Notes: a model not told the origin generated them from the letters alone. Shown: positions 1 through 13,124, counted from the first letter of the stretch. The stretch: DNA of 64,000 nt from Heterobilharzia americana (GCA_944470555.2 OX104127.1:94574708-94638707), one strand, 5' to 3'. A program made the numbers and translations.

Positions 1-158
1 TTGGGAATAAGGCTAGCAACCCTACCTCAAAAAACAAATCTAACTGCTAAAGAAACTTCACAGCACAAACAAAATACAAAAAGTAAAAACAAAATTATTC
101 ATCACTGGGATCGGAGAGGCGAAATGACGCCAGTTGGTGAAAGCCTTCTGGAAGCCAA

Positions 159-911
159 TTGATCGATGTGTCTTCGCTCCTCTCGATGAAAGCGAAAGTA
201 AACGTGGGAACATGGAATGTCCACACTATGTTTGAACCGACCAAGGCTATCCAGATTGCAAACGAGATGAGAAGGTATCACATCGAGGTGCTTGTAATTT
301 GCGAAAGCATATGGAATGGGAGTGGACTTTTCAAACTGTCAACTGGATATAAGAGTCAATAATCTACTCCGATATTGTCACCCAGACGACAACCACGAGC
401 ACACTGAGTATTGGAGTGGTTATCATGGTGTCCCCAACAGCATCGAAGGCTCTCTCTCATGCAGTGGGAACCAATCTCCTCCAGCATCAGGATCATGACA
501 GCAAGATTCAACTCAAAAGGAAGGAAGGAAGGTCACAATCATAAATGCTACACTACACACCCACAAATAATGCAGATCAAGAGAAAAAGGAGGAATTCTA
601 CAGACAAGTGCAATCAACACTGGACAAGACACTACTCCAGTTGGCGATATCTAAATTCTAATGAGCGGGTTGGCATGAATGCCAAAGTGGGAGCGGACAA
701 CACAGGAAGAGAACTAACCATGGGTCGAAAAACGCTCGGTGGGGTGATGAACGAGAATGGAGAATTGTTTGCAGAATTCTGTGCATTCAACGATGTGGTG
801 ATTGGAGGCGAGGCAGTGTGTTCAAGCACAAGGATATCCACAAGTCAGCGACATGGATTCGATCTCATTAGACACCAGGACATACTAAAAGTCAGATCGA
901 CTTTATCTTAA
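159..911 (+). pseudogene. Endonuclease domain remnant of RTE copy A
   Basis: AP-endonuclease-like domain that would nick target DNA to prime reverse transcription. The first frame (159-362) carries the N-terminal motif GTWNVHTM and the acidic CESIWNG box, then stops after STGYKSQ. The domain continues in other frames (316-498, 411-911). The later metal-binding box, normally GDxN in this family, reads VGMN before AKVGADN, so the catalytic Asp is gone. A further frame change falls around 800-850, where the expected TVFQHKDIHK-like stretch reads SSTRISTSQRH. The same breaks occur in copies B and C. Non-functional. Confidence 0.85.
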
Positions 912-1709
912 TCTCAAGTAAGTGGAGACGCAGACAGCCTACTTGACACAAGATCAAGAAGAGGAGCAGATGTAGGCTCACACCACTCACTACCTAGTGC
1001 AAGGAACCTTCGAGGTCAAGTTGAAAGACTTCAGAGAAGTTAGTGGTTAGAGACCACAGTCCAAGTTCAACACCGAGAACAGAGATTTAAGGACGAAACT
1101 ACAAAGTAGATCTTCACATCAGTCAGCCATCAAGACGAAATGGGAGATATCGAGGATCATCCCTGGAGAAACCTGTGTGGAAGAACACTGGAAGTCTTTG
1201 AAAGAGATGTGGAAAGAAACCTGCACAACATTATTAGGAAAAAAGAAGAAAGAAGACAAGGAATGTATCTGGACAGACACCTGGAAGCTGGTAGAGCAGG
1301 GAGGAGGATGGTGAAGCAGAAGATGAACTAGTGCAAGGATGCACAACGACATGAGGAACTGAGTACAATTTATAAGACACTGGACAAAGAAGTGAGGAAG
1401 AGTGCACGCGAAGACAAAACACACTTCTACGAAACACTGGCAAGTGAGGCAGAACAGGCTGCAGGCTGATGGTAGGAGAGACAGAGACCTGACAACATTG
1501 TATCAAAAATAACCAGGTTACTATCTGGGAGGGTAGAGATCAATACAGATGAAACCAATAAAAGATGATGACGGAAATTTAATTACCAAAGAAGAGAAAC
1601 AAAAGAAACGATGGATTGACCACTTCAAGGAGCTCTTGAATCGACCACCACCACCACCACCTGTACATCGTCCAGAAATACCACCTGCAGTCCGGCCACA
1701 GAACTGCAA

Positions 1710-3215
1710 ATGAACATAAATCCTCCAACAAAAGTGGAAGCCTTGAGCTCCATAAAGCTACTGAAATGTGGGAAAGCAGCAGGACTACATGGGATCCCGC
1801 CAGTAGTACTGACAGCCGACACAGAGACGACAGCGGACATGCTCACATCACTGTTGCAGGAGTTGTGCAAGGAAGGAAGGGTAACTGCATATTAGAAGAA
1901 GGGTTACCTTGTCAAACTCCCGAAGAAGGGCGACCTCAGTGTTTGCAAGAACTGGTGCGGAATCACTCTACTGTCCACCCAGAACAAGCAAAATATTAAG
2001 CCGCATCATCCTGGAGAGGCTTAAGGATGCACTGGATTCAAAACTAGGATAGGAACAGACTGGCTGGATTCAGGAAGGATAAATCATGTGCCGACCAAAT
2101 CGCAACGCTACTCTACGCATCATCATACAACAGAGTATAGAGTGGCAGTCAACGCTCTACATCACCTCGACTTCATACACTTTGAAAAGGCCTTTGACAG
2201 CGTCGACAGAGAAGTAATTTGGCAGTTGCTTCAACACTACGGAATACCGCAAACCTTCATCAATCTCATTCAACAACTATATGAAGACGCCACATACCAG
2301 CCAAGTAATTCACAATGGGAAGGCTCAGTGATGCTTTCGAAGTGAAGTGAAGACAGGAGTGAAACAAGGATGTCTACTATCATCCATCATATTCCTGATT
2401 GTGGTTGACTGGACTGGATTGGATCATGCAGCAAACAGTGGGGAGTGAGAAGAGGGGGATACAATGGCTGGACTGATCGATGAAAAGAGTCTAGAAGATT
2501 TGGATTTCGCCGATGACTTGTGCTTGATGTCGCACAAACTAGAAGATCTACAGGCAAAACTAAGAAGTTGACAGAAGAGGCAGAGAAGGCGGGACTTCAA
2601 GTGAAAATAGAGAAGACAGAAGTGATGAAGATACCGCACTAACAACTCCAACAACAACAACAAGCTCCAATCACCATCAACTGGAGAAACTTGAAGGAAG
2701 TAACCTCCTTCACCCATCTAGGCAGCACCATTTCAACTACAGGCGGCACAGACGAGAACGTCAACGCCAGCCAGGATCGGAAAGACAGCGAGACAGGCGT
2801 TCATTAGCCTGAAACCAGTGTGGAGATATTCTACACTGCACTCAGCATAAAGCGTGAACAAGATCCGGATTTTCAACACCAACGTGAAGTCAGTGCTTCT
2901 GTATGGCTCAGAGACTTGACAGCGCGTTACGAAAGGGATTTCCAACAAACTACAGACATTCATCAACAACTGCCTACACTCGTTATTGAAGATCAGATGG
3001 ATTGCTGGAAAGAAAAGGCCAGAAGGAACTCACTCTGGCTGGTAACGAACCAACCAAGAAGCTATCACTGAACAAATATGCACTGGAAGGAAGTGGAGAT
3101 GGATTGGATTGGGCATGCACTGAGGAGGCCGACTGGGGACATCACGTGTCAATCCAGGATCTCGAGTGGAAGGTAGATGGGAAGCGACGAGTCGGGCGTC
3201 CGAGGCGTGTGTGAC
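1710..3215 (+). pseudogene. Reverse transcriptase and C-terminal domain remnant of RTE copy A
   Basis: RTE-type RT in several frames. The 1710-1895 piece has SGKAAGPDGIP-like residues, but PD has become LH (GKAAGLHGIP). The 2088-2345 piece holds domain A as FIHFEKAFDSVDRE: the first catalytic Asp of FxDxxKAFD is His here. The polymerase box is intact as DFADDLCLMSH (FADD at 2505-2516) but in another frame. The 2820-3071 and 3002-3214 pieces cover the C-terminal region and end with the basic GKRRVGRPR motif. The WRWIGH motif near 3090-3110 is broken by a duplicated 5-mer (ATTGG). Non-functional; the lost domain A Asp alone would abolish polymerisation. Confidence 0.85.
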
Positions 3216-3388
3216 ATGGAGGAGATGGTGTGAGGAGGAAATGAGAGTTTGTGGGCTGTTGTGGAGCCAGGTTGAAAAGTTTGCAGAGAAGTGAGTGGGA
3301 TGGAGACATGCTGCTGAATCCCTGTGTTCCTTTAGGATTCCAAGGGACTAATAATAATAATAAAAATAATGATATTAATAATAATAAT

Positions 3389-6229
3389 TGCACTCTGAAT
3401 TCACTCAAGCGGGTCGAGTTAAACTGAATGATTCGGTTTTTTTTTGAGAACTTATTTCGGTTTATCACTGACGATCTATGCCAAACATTCAGTAATGAGG
3501 TCTGCCTTAGCCTTTTGTGGAAATCAGTAGGTCACTATTCGTGATTTATTATACCAAATCTGTTTTTTTAATAGTATGCTTTCCTTCTTATTTGACAGTT
3601 TATCTACTCATGCTTTTAAATATCCTGATAGTTTGACTGAAATTCTGTTTTCTATTATTTCATTAATTTCCTAAATTTTGCAGCGTAAACATGAACGGAG
3701 CATCTTAACATGTTCGATTTTGTCTGAAGTAATTGTTCATCTTGAAAGCTGTTTCATTCCAATATGAGATTCCTTAGAAGTACGCAAGTACGACCTGGCA
3801 AGGGATCGAAATCTAAACCTTCAGGTTTCGCTGAACGTGCTAACCACTCGGCCACTAAGTCAGAATTCAATGATTCGCAGCTTTCTGTTCCTTTCAATTC
3901 CCTATAGATCACGACCGCCACCCAAGGTCTTTAGTTGGCGTTCACTTTCCTTCTGACTCGTTGACCACACAGGTCAAGGCTTCTCATTAGAACTTCGGGG
4001 TGCCCATCTAGAAGCATGTCAGTGATCAGCACTAAACAGTAATGTATTTTAAAGTTAATCGAGATTGTAATTTTAAGGACCGATATCAGTCCTTAATGAA
4101 TACTGCCTCAAAAGAAAGAAATGAAATATAGGCTGGAAATCCAAAGCCCAGGGACCGTAATGAGTGACATGTAAAACAAAAGATTATCTAAAAACAAAGA
4201 AATTATTGTTGGGTTTAGCTGTTTTACTATTATCAGTTTTATTTATCACTAAACGATCTGCCTTGTTCGACTTCTCTTCATCTCAATACTAAAGGCTTTT
4301 GTACCAGCACTGTTGTTTCGCATCTACCGCTTAATTGAAGTCGTTCATGAGAGATCTAGGCGAAGAACGAATACAATTTCTTTTTATATTATGAAATATG
4401 ATAATCTGTCTACTTCAACATAATTGTAAACTTAGAACGATATGCTCTTCTTGCACTTTGCCTATTTGCTCATTGTCAGCTGATGAATATATCTTAGTCA
4501 TGATAGAAGGCAAGCATAACACTAAGTACCAATCATAATATATCTAATTCTATACCATTCCTGACACGGGTTCTTAATTTTTTGACAAAACTGGCGCTTA
4601 GAACACTTAGTTCCCTTAATAAACTTTGATAAACCAAATGGAAGATGAAAATTGTCTCAACTCTTGGATGTGTATGTCCAATACATTTCGAATAATTTGA
4701 TCACAGATGTATTCCTTATACTTATTTATATGAAAATTTATAAAGATAACAGATGAGAATATGAATGGAGGTCAAGCAGGAAGGCTGAAGTAAAGGCGAA
4801 ATAATAATAAAAAATGGTAAGAGCAAAAGTGATAGTACATCGTACTTGGTTTCAGAGTTGAATACACAAAAGAAGGTTTAGTGTGATAATAAAATGTTGT
4901 AGAACACACAAAGTCTGCTTAAACTTTCTAATAGCTAAGGCCTCAACAATTTTAATTATCCATCTCCAGCATGTAGAAACGTCAGTCCTATGACCGGTCT
5001 CAACGTTATGTTTCGTGATCGAAGAACTTAAATGTCTGCTACCATCGTTTTTGGGTTCAGGTGATTCAAACAGCTTCTGAAGCCACCTTGAAATATATTC
5101 CGAAATGTTTACTTGCACGAATCCATGAGTCCTGCCTATGCACATGTCACTCCACGTACATTTAAATTGGTAGATGCAAAAAACAGTTTGTCATCATAAT
5201 AAACCTCCTTTGGTGAATTCAACTCTAAACCCAAGTTTTATGTAATACTAGTCTCATTATACTGACTTGCATTATTACTTAACGTTCAGTTCAGCCTTCT
5301 TACATTGTTTATCTTCATGTTCTTTTTACTTATTGCCTTATAAGTTATAATTACCAATGACAAATAAGTGCGTGTAATCAAAATATACATTGTTATGAAA
5401 GCTGGCAATTTTCTTATGAATAAATAATTTTTTAAGTGTATATAAGGTTTCTAAAAGGTAAGTTTGTATGTTCACACGCTCTTTTCGAGTAATAAGTAGA
5501 AAAATTCAAGTGATATTTAATAAGGCATATGGATGCTTTTCTAACACTGTGATTTCAACACACCTCAGATGCTTACTACATTCTTAGAAAACCGAAAGTT
5601 TTCGAATGAAATTGATAATTGATAATTATAAAAGTTATGATAACACTTCCGTTTTATATGCAATCTAATAAGAAATAAAATTAAAATGTGTCTATAAAGA
5701 CGTAGAATTCATATACTCAATAAATTGGTATTGTATAATAAATATTTATTGTTTGGTTTGCAGGGAACTAATTGCCTAGTGATGCTGATGTTCATTTCTA
5801 ATCCCATGCATTTATCAACCCTAATTCAATCTTAAAACGAGATACAGTTTAACCACGGAACACTATTTTTCTTTGCAAACGCTTACAAAAATAATGTGAT
5901 AGCATAGTTTCACCAGATCAACTTATGTTCAAAATCTCCACTTCTATCTACTTTATATTTTAGTTTTTATACCTACTACTTTTGTTTTGACTGTTAAGTA
6001 ATCGTTAGTCATCAAGATCGGTCCAATTTAGTTTTTTAGTCTCTTCCTACCCTTTTACTTTCAAACATCAAGAGAACTAAACACAACCCTAGTTAATATA
6101 TTCATGGCACTCAATCTAAAGTAGTGTTGGTACTTAGGGCTAGATTTTCTTCTATGGATTGAAACTGTTATTGGATTTCTCTTTCCCTAAAATTTAAAAG
6201 CAAATAAATCCGTCAATATAACATTGTAA
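3389..6229. other. AT-rich spacer between inverted RTE copies A and B
   Basis: Apart from the tRNA-like SINE piece near 3800, I see only AT-rich sequence without recognisable coding or RNA features. A 97-codon minus-strand frame (4852-5145) shows no family motif and is within chance expectation. Confidence 0.5.
3781..3875 (-). mobile_element. tRNA-derived SINE fragment (Ser/Leu-like head)
   Basis: On the minus strand the sequence reads TAGTGGCCGAGTGGTTAGC, a good match to a pol III box A and D-arm. About 30 bases on comes GATTTCGATCCC, matching box B and a T-arm. Spacing fits a tRNA head, but the acceptor stem and a convincing anticodon arm are missing, so it is more likely a SINE or tRNA pseudogene than a working tRNA. 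No hammerhead core follows. Confidence 0.55.
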
Positions 6230-6375
6230 ATTATTATTATTTGTCCCTTGGGTCCTAATGGAACATAGGGATTCAGCAGCATGTCTCCATCCCACTCTCT
6301 TCTCTGAAATCTTTCCAACCTGGCTCCACAACAGCCCACAAACTCTCATTTCCTCCTCACACCATCTCCTCCATA

Positions 6376-7908
6376 TCACCCTCGCCTCGGACGCCCGACT
6401 CGTCGCTTCCCATCTACCTTCCACTCGAGATCCTGGACTGACGCGTGATGTCCCCAGTCGGCCTCCTCAGTGCATGCCCAATCCAATCCATCTCCACTTC
6501 CTTCCAGTGCATATCTGTTCAGTGATAGCTTCTTGGTTGGTTCGTTACCAGCCAGAGTGAGTTCCTTCTGGCCTTTTCTTTCCAGCAATCCATCTGATCT
6601 TCAATAACGAGTGTAGGCAGTTGTTGATGAATGTCTGTAGTTTGTTGGAAATCCCTTTCGTAACGCGCTGTCAAGTCTCTGAGCCATACAGCAGCACTGA
6701 CTTCACGTTGATGTTGAAAATCCAGATCTCGTTCACGCTTTATGCTGAGTGCATTGTAGAAGATCTCCACACTGGTTTCAGGATAATGAATGCCTGTCTT
6801 GCTGTCTTTCCGATCCTGGCTGGCGTTGACGTTCTCGTCTGTGCCGCCTGTAGTTGAAATGGTGCTGCCTAGATGGGTGAAGGAGGTTACTTCCTTCAAG
6901 TTTCTCCAGTTGATGTTGATTGGAGTTTGTTGTTGTTGTTGTTGTTGGTGGTGGTGGTGTTGGTGTTGGTTGGGTATCTTAATCATCTCCACCGCTGCCT
7001 TCTCTACACTCACTTGAAGTCCCGTCTTCCCTACCTCTTCTGTCAACTTGTTAGTTTTCGCCTGTAGATCTTCTAGTTTGTGCGACAAGGCATTAGACAC
7101 AAATCATCATCGGCGACGAAATCCAAATCTTCTAGACTCTTTTCATCGATCAGTCCAGCCATTGTATCCCCCTCTTCTCACTCCCCACTGTTTGCTGCAT
7201 GATCCAATCCAGTCCAGTCCACCACAATCAGGAATATGATGGATGATAGTAGACAGTCTTGTTTCACTCCTGTCTTCACTTCACTTCGAAAGCATCACTG
7301 AGCTTCCCATTGTGAATTACTTGGCTGGTATGTGGCGTCTTCATATAGTTGTTGAATGAGATTGATGAAGGTTTGCGGTATTCCGTAGTATTGAAGCAGT
7401 TTCCAAATTACTTCTCTGTCGACACTGTCAAAGGCCTTCTCAAAGTCGATAAAGTTGAAGTGTAGAGTTGACTGCCATTCTCTGCTCTGTTGTATGATGA
7501 TGCGTAGAGTAGCGTTGCAATTTGGTCGGCACATGATTTGTACTTCCTGCAGCCAGTCTGTTCCGATCGTAGTTTTGAATCCAGTGCATCCTTTAGTCTG
7601 TCAAGGATCATGAGGCTTATTACGTCGCTTGAGATGGAGAGAGACAGAAGCATGATTCCTCACAACTTCTTGCAGAGGCTTAGGTCGCCCTTCTTCGGCA
7701 GTTTGACAAGGTAACCCTTCTTCTAATATGCAGTTACCCTTCCTTCCTTGCACAACTCCTGCTGTAGTGATGTGAGTATGTCCGCTGTCGTCTCTGCGTC
7801 GGTTGTCAGTACTACTGGCGGAATCCCATGTAGTCCTGCTGCTTTCCCGCCTTTCAGTAGCTTTATGGATCTCAGGGCTTCCACTTTTGTTGGAGGATTT
7901 ATGTTCAT
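6376..7908 (-). pseudogene. Reverse transcriptase and C-terminal domain remnant of RTE copy B
   Basis: The 7723-7908 piece carries GGKAAGLHGIPP (canonical PD replaced by LH, as in A and C). The 7295-7534 piece carries an intact domain A, FNFIDFEKAFDSVDRE. The polymerase box at about 7101-7124 reads DFVADDDLCLM, one residue longer than the FADDLCLM of A and C. The 6519-7100 frame covers the thumb and Gln/His tract. The 6376-6588 frame ends with GKRRVGRPRRG. WRWIGH is disrupted by the same ATTGG duplication as in A and C. Non-functional because it is split into frames. Confidence 0.85.
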
Positions 7909-8700
7909 TTGCAGTTCTGTGGCCGGACTGCAGGTGGTATTTCTGGACGATGTACAGGTGGTGGTAGATTGAACAGCTTCTTGAAGTGGTCAATCCATCG
8001 TTTCCTTTGTTTCTCTTCTTTCGTAATTAAATTTCCGTCACCATCTTTTATTTGTTTCATCTGTATTGATCTCTACCCTCCCAGATAGAAACCTGGTTAT
8101 TTTTGATACAATGTTGTCAGGTCTCTGTCTCTCCTACCATCAACCTGCAGCCTGTTCTGCCTCACTTGCCAGTGTTTCGTAGAAGTGTGTTTTGTCTTCG
8201 CGTGCACTCTTCCTCACTTCTTTGTCCAGTGTTTTATAAATTGTACTCAGTTCCTCTTGTCGTTGTGCATCTTTGCACTAGTTCATCTTCTGCTTCACCA
8301 CCACCATCCTCCTTCCCTCTATCAGATTCCAGGTATCCGTCGAGATCCATTCCTTATCTTCCACCTTCTTCCTTCCTAATACGGTTGTGCAGGTTTATTT
8401 CCACATCTCTTTCAAAGACTTCCAGTGTCCTTCCACACAGGTTTCTTCAGGGATGTTCCAAGATATCTCCCATTTTGTATTGATGGCTGACTGATGTGAA
8501 GATTTTCTTTGTAGTTTCGTCCTTAAATCTCTGTTCTCGGTGTTGAACTTGACTGTGGTCTCTAACCACTAACGTCTGTGAAGGTTTCCAACTTGATTTG
8601 GAAGGTTCCTTGCACTAGATAGTGAGTGGTGTGAGCCTACATCTGCTCCTCTTCTTCACCTTGTGTCAAGTAGGCTGTCTGCGTCTCCACTTTCTTGAGA

Positions 8701-9450
8701 TTAAGATAAAGTCAAATTGATTTTTAGTGTGTCCTGGTGTCTGATGAGATCGAATCCATGTCGCTGACTTGTGGATATCCTTGTGCTTGAACACACTGCC
8801 TCGCCTCCAATCACCACATCGTTGAATGCACAGAATTCTACAAACAATTCTCCATTCTCGTTCATCACCGCACCTATCGCTTCTCGACCCATGGTTAGTT
8901 CTCTTCCTGTGTTGTCCACTCCCACTTTGGCATTCATACCAACCCGCTCATTAGAATTTTGATATCGCCAACTGGAGTGATGTCTTGTCCAGTGTTGATT
9001 GCACTTGTCTGTAGAATTTCTCCTTCTTCTCTTGCTCTGCATTATTTGTAGGTGTGTAGTGCAGCATTGTATGATTGTGACCTTCCTTCCTTTTGAGTTG
9101 AATCTTGCTGTCATGATCCTGATCGTTGAGGAGATTGGTTCCCATTGCACGAGAGAGAGCCTTCGATGCTGTTGGGGACACCATGATAGCCACTCCAATA
9201 TTCAGTGTGCTCGTGGTTGTCGTCTGGGTGACAATATCGGAGTAGATTATTGACTCTTATCTCCAGTTGACAGTTTGGAAAGTCCACTCCCATTCCATAT
9301 GCTTTCGCAAATTCCTAACACTTCAGTATGATTCCTTCTTATCTGCTTTGCAATCTGGAAAGCCTTGGTCGGTTCAAACATAGTGTGGACATTCCATGTT
9401 CCCACGTTTACTTTCGCTTCCATCGAGAGAAGCGAAGACACATCGATCAA
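8701..9450 (-). pseudogene. Endonuclease domain remnant of RTE copy B
   Basis: The frame at 9247-9450 has GTWNVHTM and the acidic ICESIWNG motif, and stops after STGDKSQ at the same point as A and C. Following frames (9111-9293, 8951-9193, 8701-9198) carry the rest. The GDxN catalytic box again reads VGMN before AKVGVDN, and the later stretch shows the same SSTRISTSQRH frame. A shorter AAGG run than A (near 9080) gives slightly different framing. Non-functional. Confidence 0.85.
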
Positions 9451-9673
9451 TTGGCTTCCCGAAGGCTTTCACCAACTGGCGTCATTTCGTCTCTCCGATT
9501 CCAGTGATGAATAATTTTGTTTTTATTTTTTGTGTTTTGTTTGTGCTTTGAAGTTTCTTCAGCGGTTAGATTTGTTTTACGGGGTAGGGTTGCTAGCCGT
9601 ATGCCCAACCTTCCCTCTTTACTCGGGCTTAGGACCGGCTAGTAACTAGTGAACTAGTTAACCAGGCGAGGTT

Positions 9674-12600
9674 CCTTCCCAACAGTACTGGGCAATACTT
9701 ATGTGTAACGAATGCAAACGTAAATAACGATTGTAGACTTATTATTGTATACATGATTAAATGTTGCCAAAATGTCACTTAAATGTGAACAATAATTTCC
9801 AACTACGCAAATCAACTGTTCATTTTTCCATTTACAAGAATAGAAGCGTCATTAGTTATTCACAGAGTGATCAATTTTCACTCATGCTTCAAAATATTTG
9901 AAAAAAGCTCTTATCAATGTATGTCAATTTTTATTATGGACTACAAAGCTTATGTTTACAGTGAACCATTGAGTGCATTGATTTTAGATGCTTCAAGTCT
10001 ATTTTAGTACATGTGACTGCAGATTTAATACTACCATTGGTTCACAGATTCACAATGGATAAGTTAAAAAGTTTTAACTGTATTGAAATTGACATTAGAG
10101 TGCTTTGACACCAATTTTCTGGAAAAAAAGCAAAATTAATTTTTTAAAATAAAAACAACAAGAAGATTTTACCTTTTTGTATAAGGTGTATTTTTATTTG
10201 TGTAATCCGGCGAAGTATATTAGAACAAATAACATAATAAACAAATATTTTGTATTATTCCTCAACGTTTCAATCTTGCTAGGAAGATCCTTTTGAAGAG
10301 TATGAATCTGACATTAAGTTTTCAGGTTAATATTCAAGTTTTGGTACACAAAGTGGTGACCTTTACAATCATTCAATTACATAATGATATGGAGCAAAGG
10401 TCGATATAATACAGGTGGTGAATAAGCAACTGGGTCAGAGAGGTCCTTTTCCGTTGTGCGAGTAAGTTGGAACAAAATAGGGTGTGGAAAAATATTTTAG
10501 TACGTCTATAAAAAGTACAATGGGGTTGTGAGACATCAAGGGTGAGAAAGAATAGATTACTAGTTTGGAAGGATGAATATTTGAAGATCAGACAATATAT
10601 TTAGTATTATTGCTTGCATCCTGGATTTCACGGATAGCCACTGCCCTTAATTACTATCAGACAATATATGATAAATAAATGATAACGATACATGTACTTT
10701 TGATAAGATTTGAAGTATGAGTGATAATAAAATGGATTATGTTATGGTTTATCGAATGTATATGACCGAGAAAGTAGCACAAAATTGATGAAAATCGTAG
10801 ATCAATCCAGTGCTATGTAGTAGGACTAGACAATCTGTTAAAATGCAACCAATTTATTTTTCCTCCCTTTTCCTCGTGGTTAAGAAGATTAAGAGAAATA
10901 ACACCGGAAACTATTCAAACAAGAGTGAATTCGGAATAAATCATGTGGAATGAAATTGTGCTCTACCTATTAGTAATTGAGTTTTGAATACTCAGCAGTT
11001 TCTACGGGATAGTGGGCAAGCTGTATCTCCAGGTTACTTCAAATGAAACTCAAATGAATATTTTCTTCTTGCCTTAAAGTCATTTTTTCGATTTTAAATG
11101 TACGCTATGGTTAAACTGGACTCAGAGATATTCTCCGTTGAACAGAAAGATCTTGATTTAGATGAATGATGACTCAAGATGAAAGTAAAACTAAAGTGTA
11201 TCAACAATGTCAGCCTCAGTTTACTAATAGAAGTTGCTCTTTTAATTTTATCTTAATGGCATCTGAGTCGCCACCTTTTTAAACTTAATGTAAGAATAGC
11301 AAGTTACCTCTTTCTTTTCAAAGGAGTGATATATTTTTGCATTTTGAAGTATCTCAAATTTTGCTTCGTTTATTGCACCCAAACCTATTATGATACACTT
11401 TGACCTGAAGCAGTTCAGTTACAGATCACTTTTTCAAGTGGTTATTGCATGAAACGTGAGCTTTTATTGTCAATCTTTTTATGTTCATCTTAGTTTCAGA
11501 AATTATTTTATTTCAGTAATTGTTTTATTGATTGGACGGATTTGATACATGTTTCGTTTTCAGGTCTACTCAGTTTAATTTACACTGAAATAAATACTGT
11601 TAGTGTGAAATATTCATCCTGATATATAGATTGCCACTTCATCGTAGAAGGGGGTATACAGCTAGTCAGATGAAGGGATTGATTGAATGAGGTGTGTGGA
11701 AGAGTTATAGCAAACTTGTGTCTTTCTGAACTTGTGAATCTTAATTTTAATTGCGTAAAGCTTTGATAAAGTTTTGAAAATGAAAGGACAGTAAGTTACC
11801 AGCCTGATGATGACACAACTGGTTTCAATAATAATAGTGCCACAGTAGGGCAGAGAGAGAAACCTACTAGAGGATAGCAATTCATCAGAAGAAAGTACTA
11901 TTTTGGAGCCATCTATAACTTGAAACTTAAGTCAACCGCAAAAATAAAACATAGTTTGTCTTAACTGAAAGGCTAGTTCTCTCGCTAAAAAAGTCATGTG
12001 ATCAGACAAGTATTAAACCAATTCCCCTTAACGGTAATGAAAAATCTAACAACATAGAAGAGTTGCAGTTTACTTGACCTAGGCTGAAAAGCAGAGACAA
12101 TGATTCAGAAACAAACAGTCATTTATGAACAAAGGAATAACAGGGTGAAAAGTTGATCTCTGAAATTCCTTATTATGCACATTACCTCATAATTAGATAT
12201 ATAAATGGAATTGGCCGAACCCGAATCCCGGCAACCACTACCGTAGTTCTTCACTAAAGTTTACATGAGGAAAGATGTTAGACTGAGTAAAAAGGATAAA
12301 AACAAGGTAAACAAATCGCTTTAATCAATAGTAGTTTTGGGGACCAATGTGAACAGTTTTCTTGTGATACCTATCAGGTTAAGAATGGCAACACAAGAAT
12401 CCGAAAACAACTGTTTTTTATGGGACAGAAAGGAAAGGAGAGAAGCTTTGAATGAGCTGAAATCCTTCAAGGTCAAAGGTACGATATCCTTTGGGTAGAC
12501 GAATTTTCGATAGATCTGGAAGAGATGCAGAATCATTCCAGTTGCACGTATTTGGTTGGACTCAGTAAACAAGAGTTCGACTGTCCATCTCTTCCTATTA

Positions 12601-13124
12601 CTAAGTTTTCAACACTGTCGACTTGTTATCTTGGTGGAAAATACGGTTTCATTGACACATCAGACAAGCAAATTAAAATGGAATCTATATCCATCACATT
12701 ACCCAAGTTTCACTTTAACTTTAACAGTAGAGCGTCAGGTTTGAAAAACCACCAAACCATTTTAGTAAGATTTTTCGGTCAACAGAGGCACTGAGGTGTG
12801 AAGCACTGTTGTGGCTTGTATCACCCATATGACTTTTATATTCATTGAGAGGGAAATTTTGTTCAGATTACGCTTTGACTTGAAACCATACACGTTACTG
12901 GTAATTGGTGGATTGCACTCAAATATGCAGTTGTCAGTCGCAGAAACTACCATCAAACCACTAATAATGATATTTAGCTAGCCTTTATTTCAAGTTTGGT
13001 TACCAAAAGACTGAAAAGATACTATTATTTACCCTGATTTCAAGAATCGTAACAGACAGCTTGTAACTGAGCGTTCCGTTAATCATATAAGTATAGATAC
13101 CAAATTACCGGAAAAAGGTAAGAG
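9674..13124. other. Gap, mostly without recognisable features
   Basis: AT-rich sequence. The only call inside is a 55-bp SINE 3' fragment with direct repeats near 10.6 kb. Overlapping frames at 12321-12956 on both strands (up to 89 codons) show no motif I can assign. A T-arm-like GAACCCGAATCCCGG at about 12217 has no matching box A. Confidence 0.5.
10587..10669 (+). mobile_element. 5'-truncated hammerhead-SINE 3' end with 14-bp target-site duplication
   Basis: A 55-bp insert (10601-10655) contains GCATCCTGGATTTCAC followed by GATAGCCACTG. This matches the segment just 3' of the cleavage site in Sm-alpha-type elements (for example minus strand near 50.99 kb in this window). It is bounded by a perfect 14-base direct repeat, ATCAGACAATATAT, at 10587-10600 and 10656-10669. 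This fits LINE-machinery insertion of a strongly 5'-truncated transcript; the family assignment rests on a short match. Confidence 0.5.

Larger units (their letters stand above)
1..3388 (+). mobile_element. RTE-clade non-LTR retrotransposon, copy A (near full length, defective)
   Basis: Single-ORF LINE of the RTE clade (SR2/SR3-like by family knowledge). It would encode an apurinic-like endonuclease followed by a reverse transcriptase, acting by target-primed reverse transcription. Seen in order: 5' leader (1-158), endonuclease remnant (159-911), linker with remnant frames (1140-1331), RT (1710-2640), C-terminal domain (2820-3215) and a 3' tail of ATA/TAA units (about 3351-3388). Compared with copy C, about 60 bp of the 5' end lie before the window. 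No continuous ORF survives. A CCA-rich tract (1649-1663) and a CAA tract (2641-2664) are coding microsatellites also found in B and C, but the CAA tract is shortest here. Copy B lies downstream in the opposite orientation. Confidence 0.93.
6230..9673 (-). mobile_element. RTE-clade non-LTR retrotransposon, copy B (full length, defective)
   Basis: Reverse-complement relative of A and C. The 3' tail (AAATAATAATAA in element orientation) is at 6230-6241. The 5' end is near 9673, where the match to copy C ends after AACCTCGCCTGGTTAACTAG (element sense). The middle holds a long CAA/CCA tract (about 6928-6970) that adds Gln and His runs to the frame at 6519-7100. Endonuclease and RT are split among many frames. 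I could not find a convincing target-site duplication in the flanks. Confidence 0.93.

Noticed and set aside
632..841. Minus-strand frames inside the RTE copies (for example the 69-codon frame here and its equivalents in B and C)
   Set aside because: They are antisense shadows of the endonuclease and RT sequence, conserved only because the element is.
12321..12956. Overlapping frames on both strands that might be an LTR-element relic
   Set aside because: I tried to match protease/RT patterns of gypsy-like elements and could not find an aligned motif.
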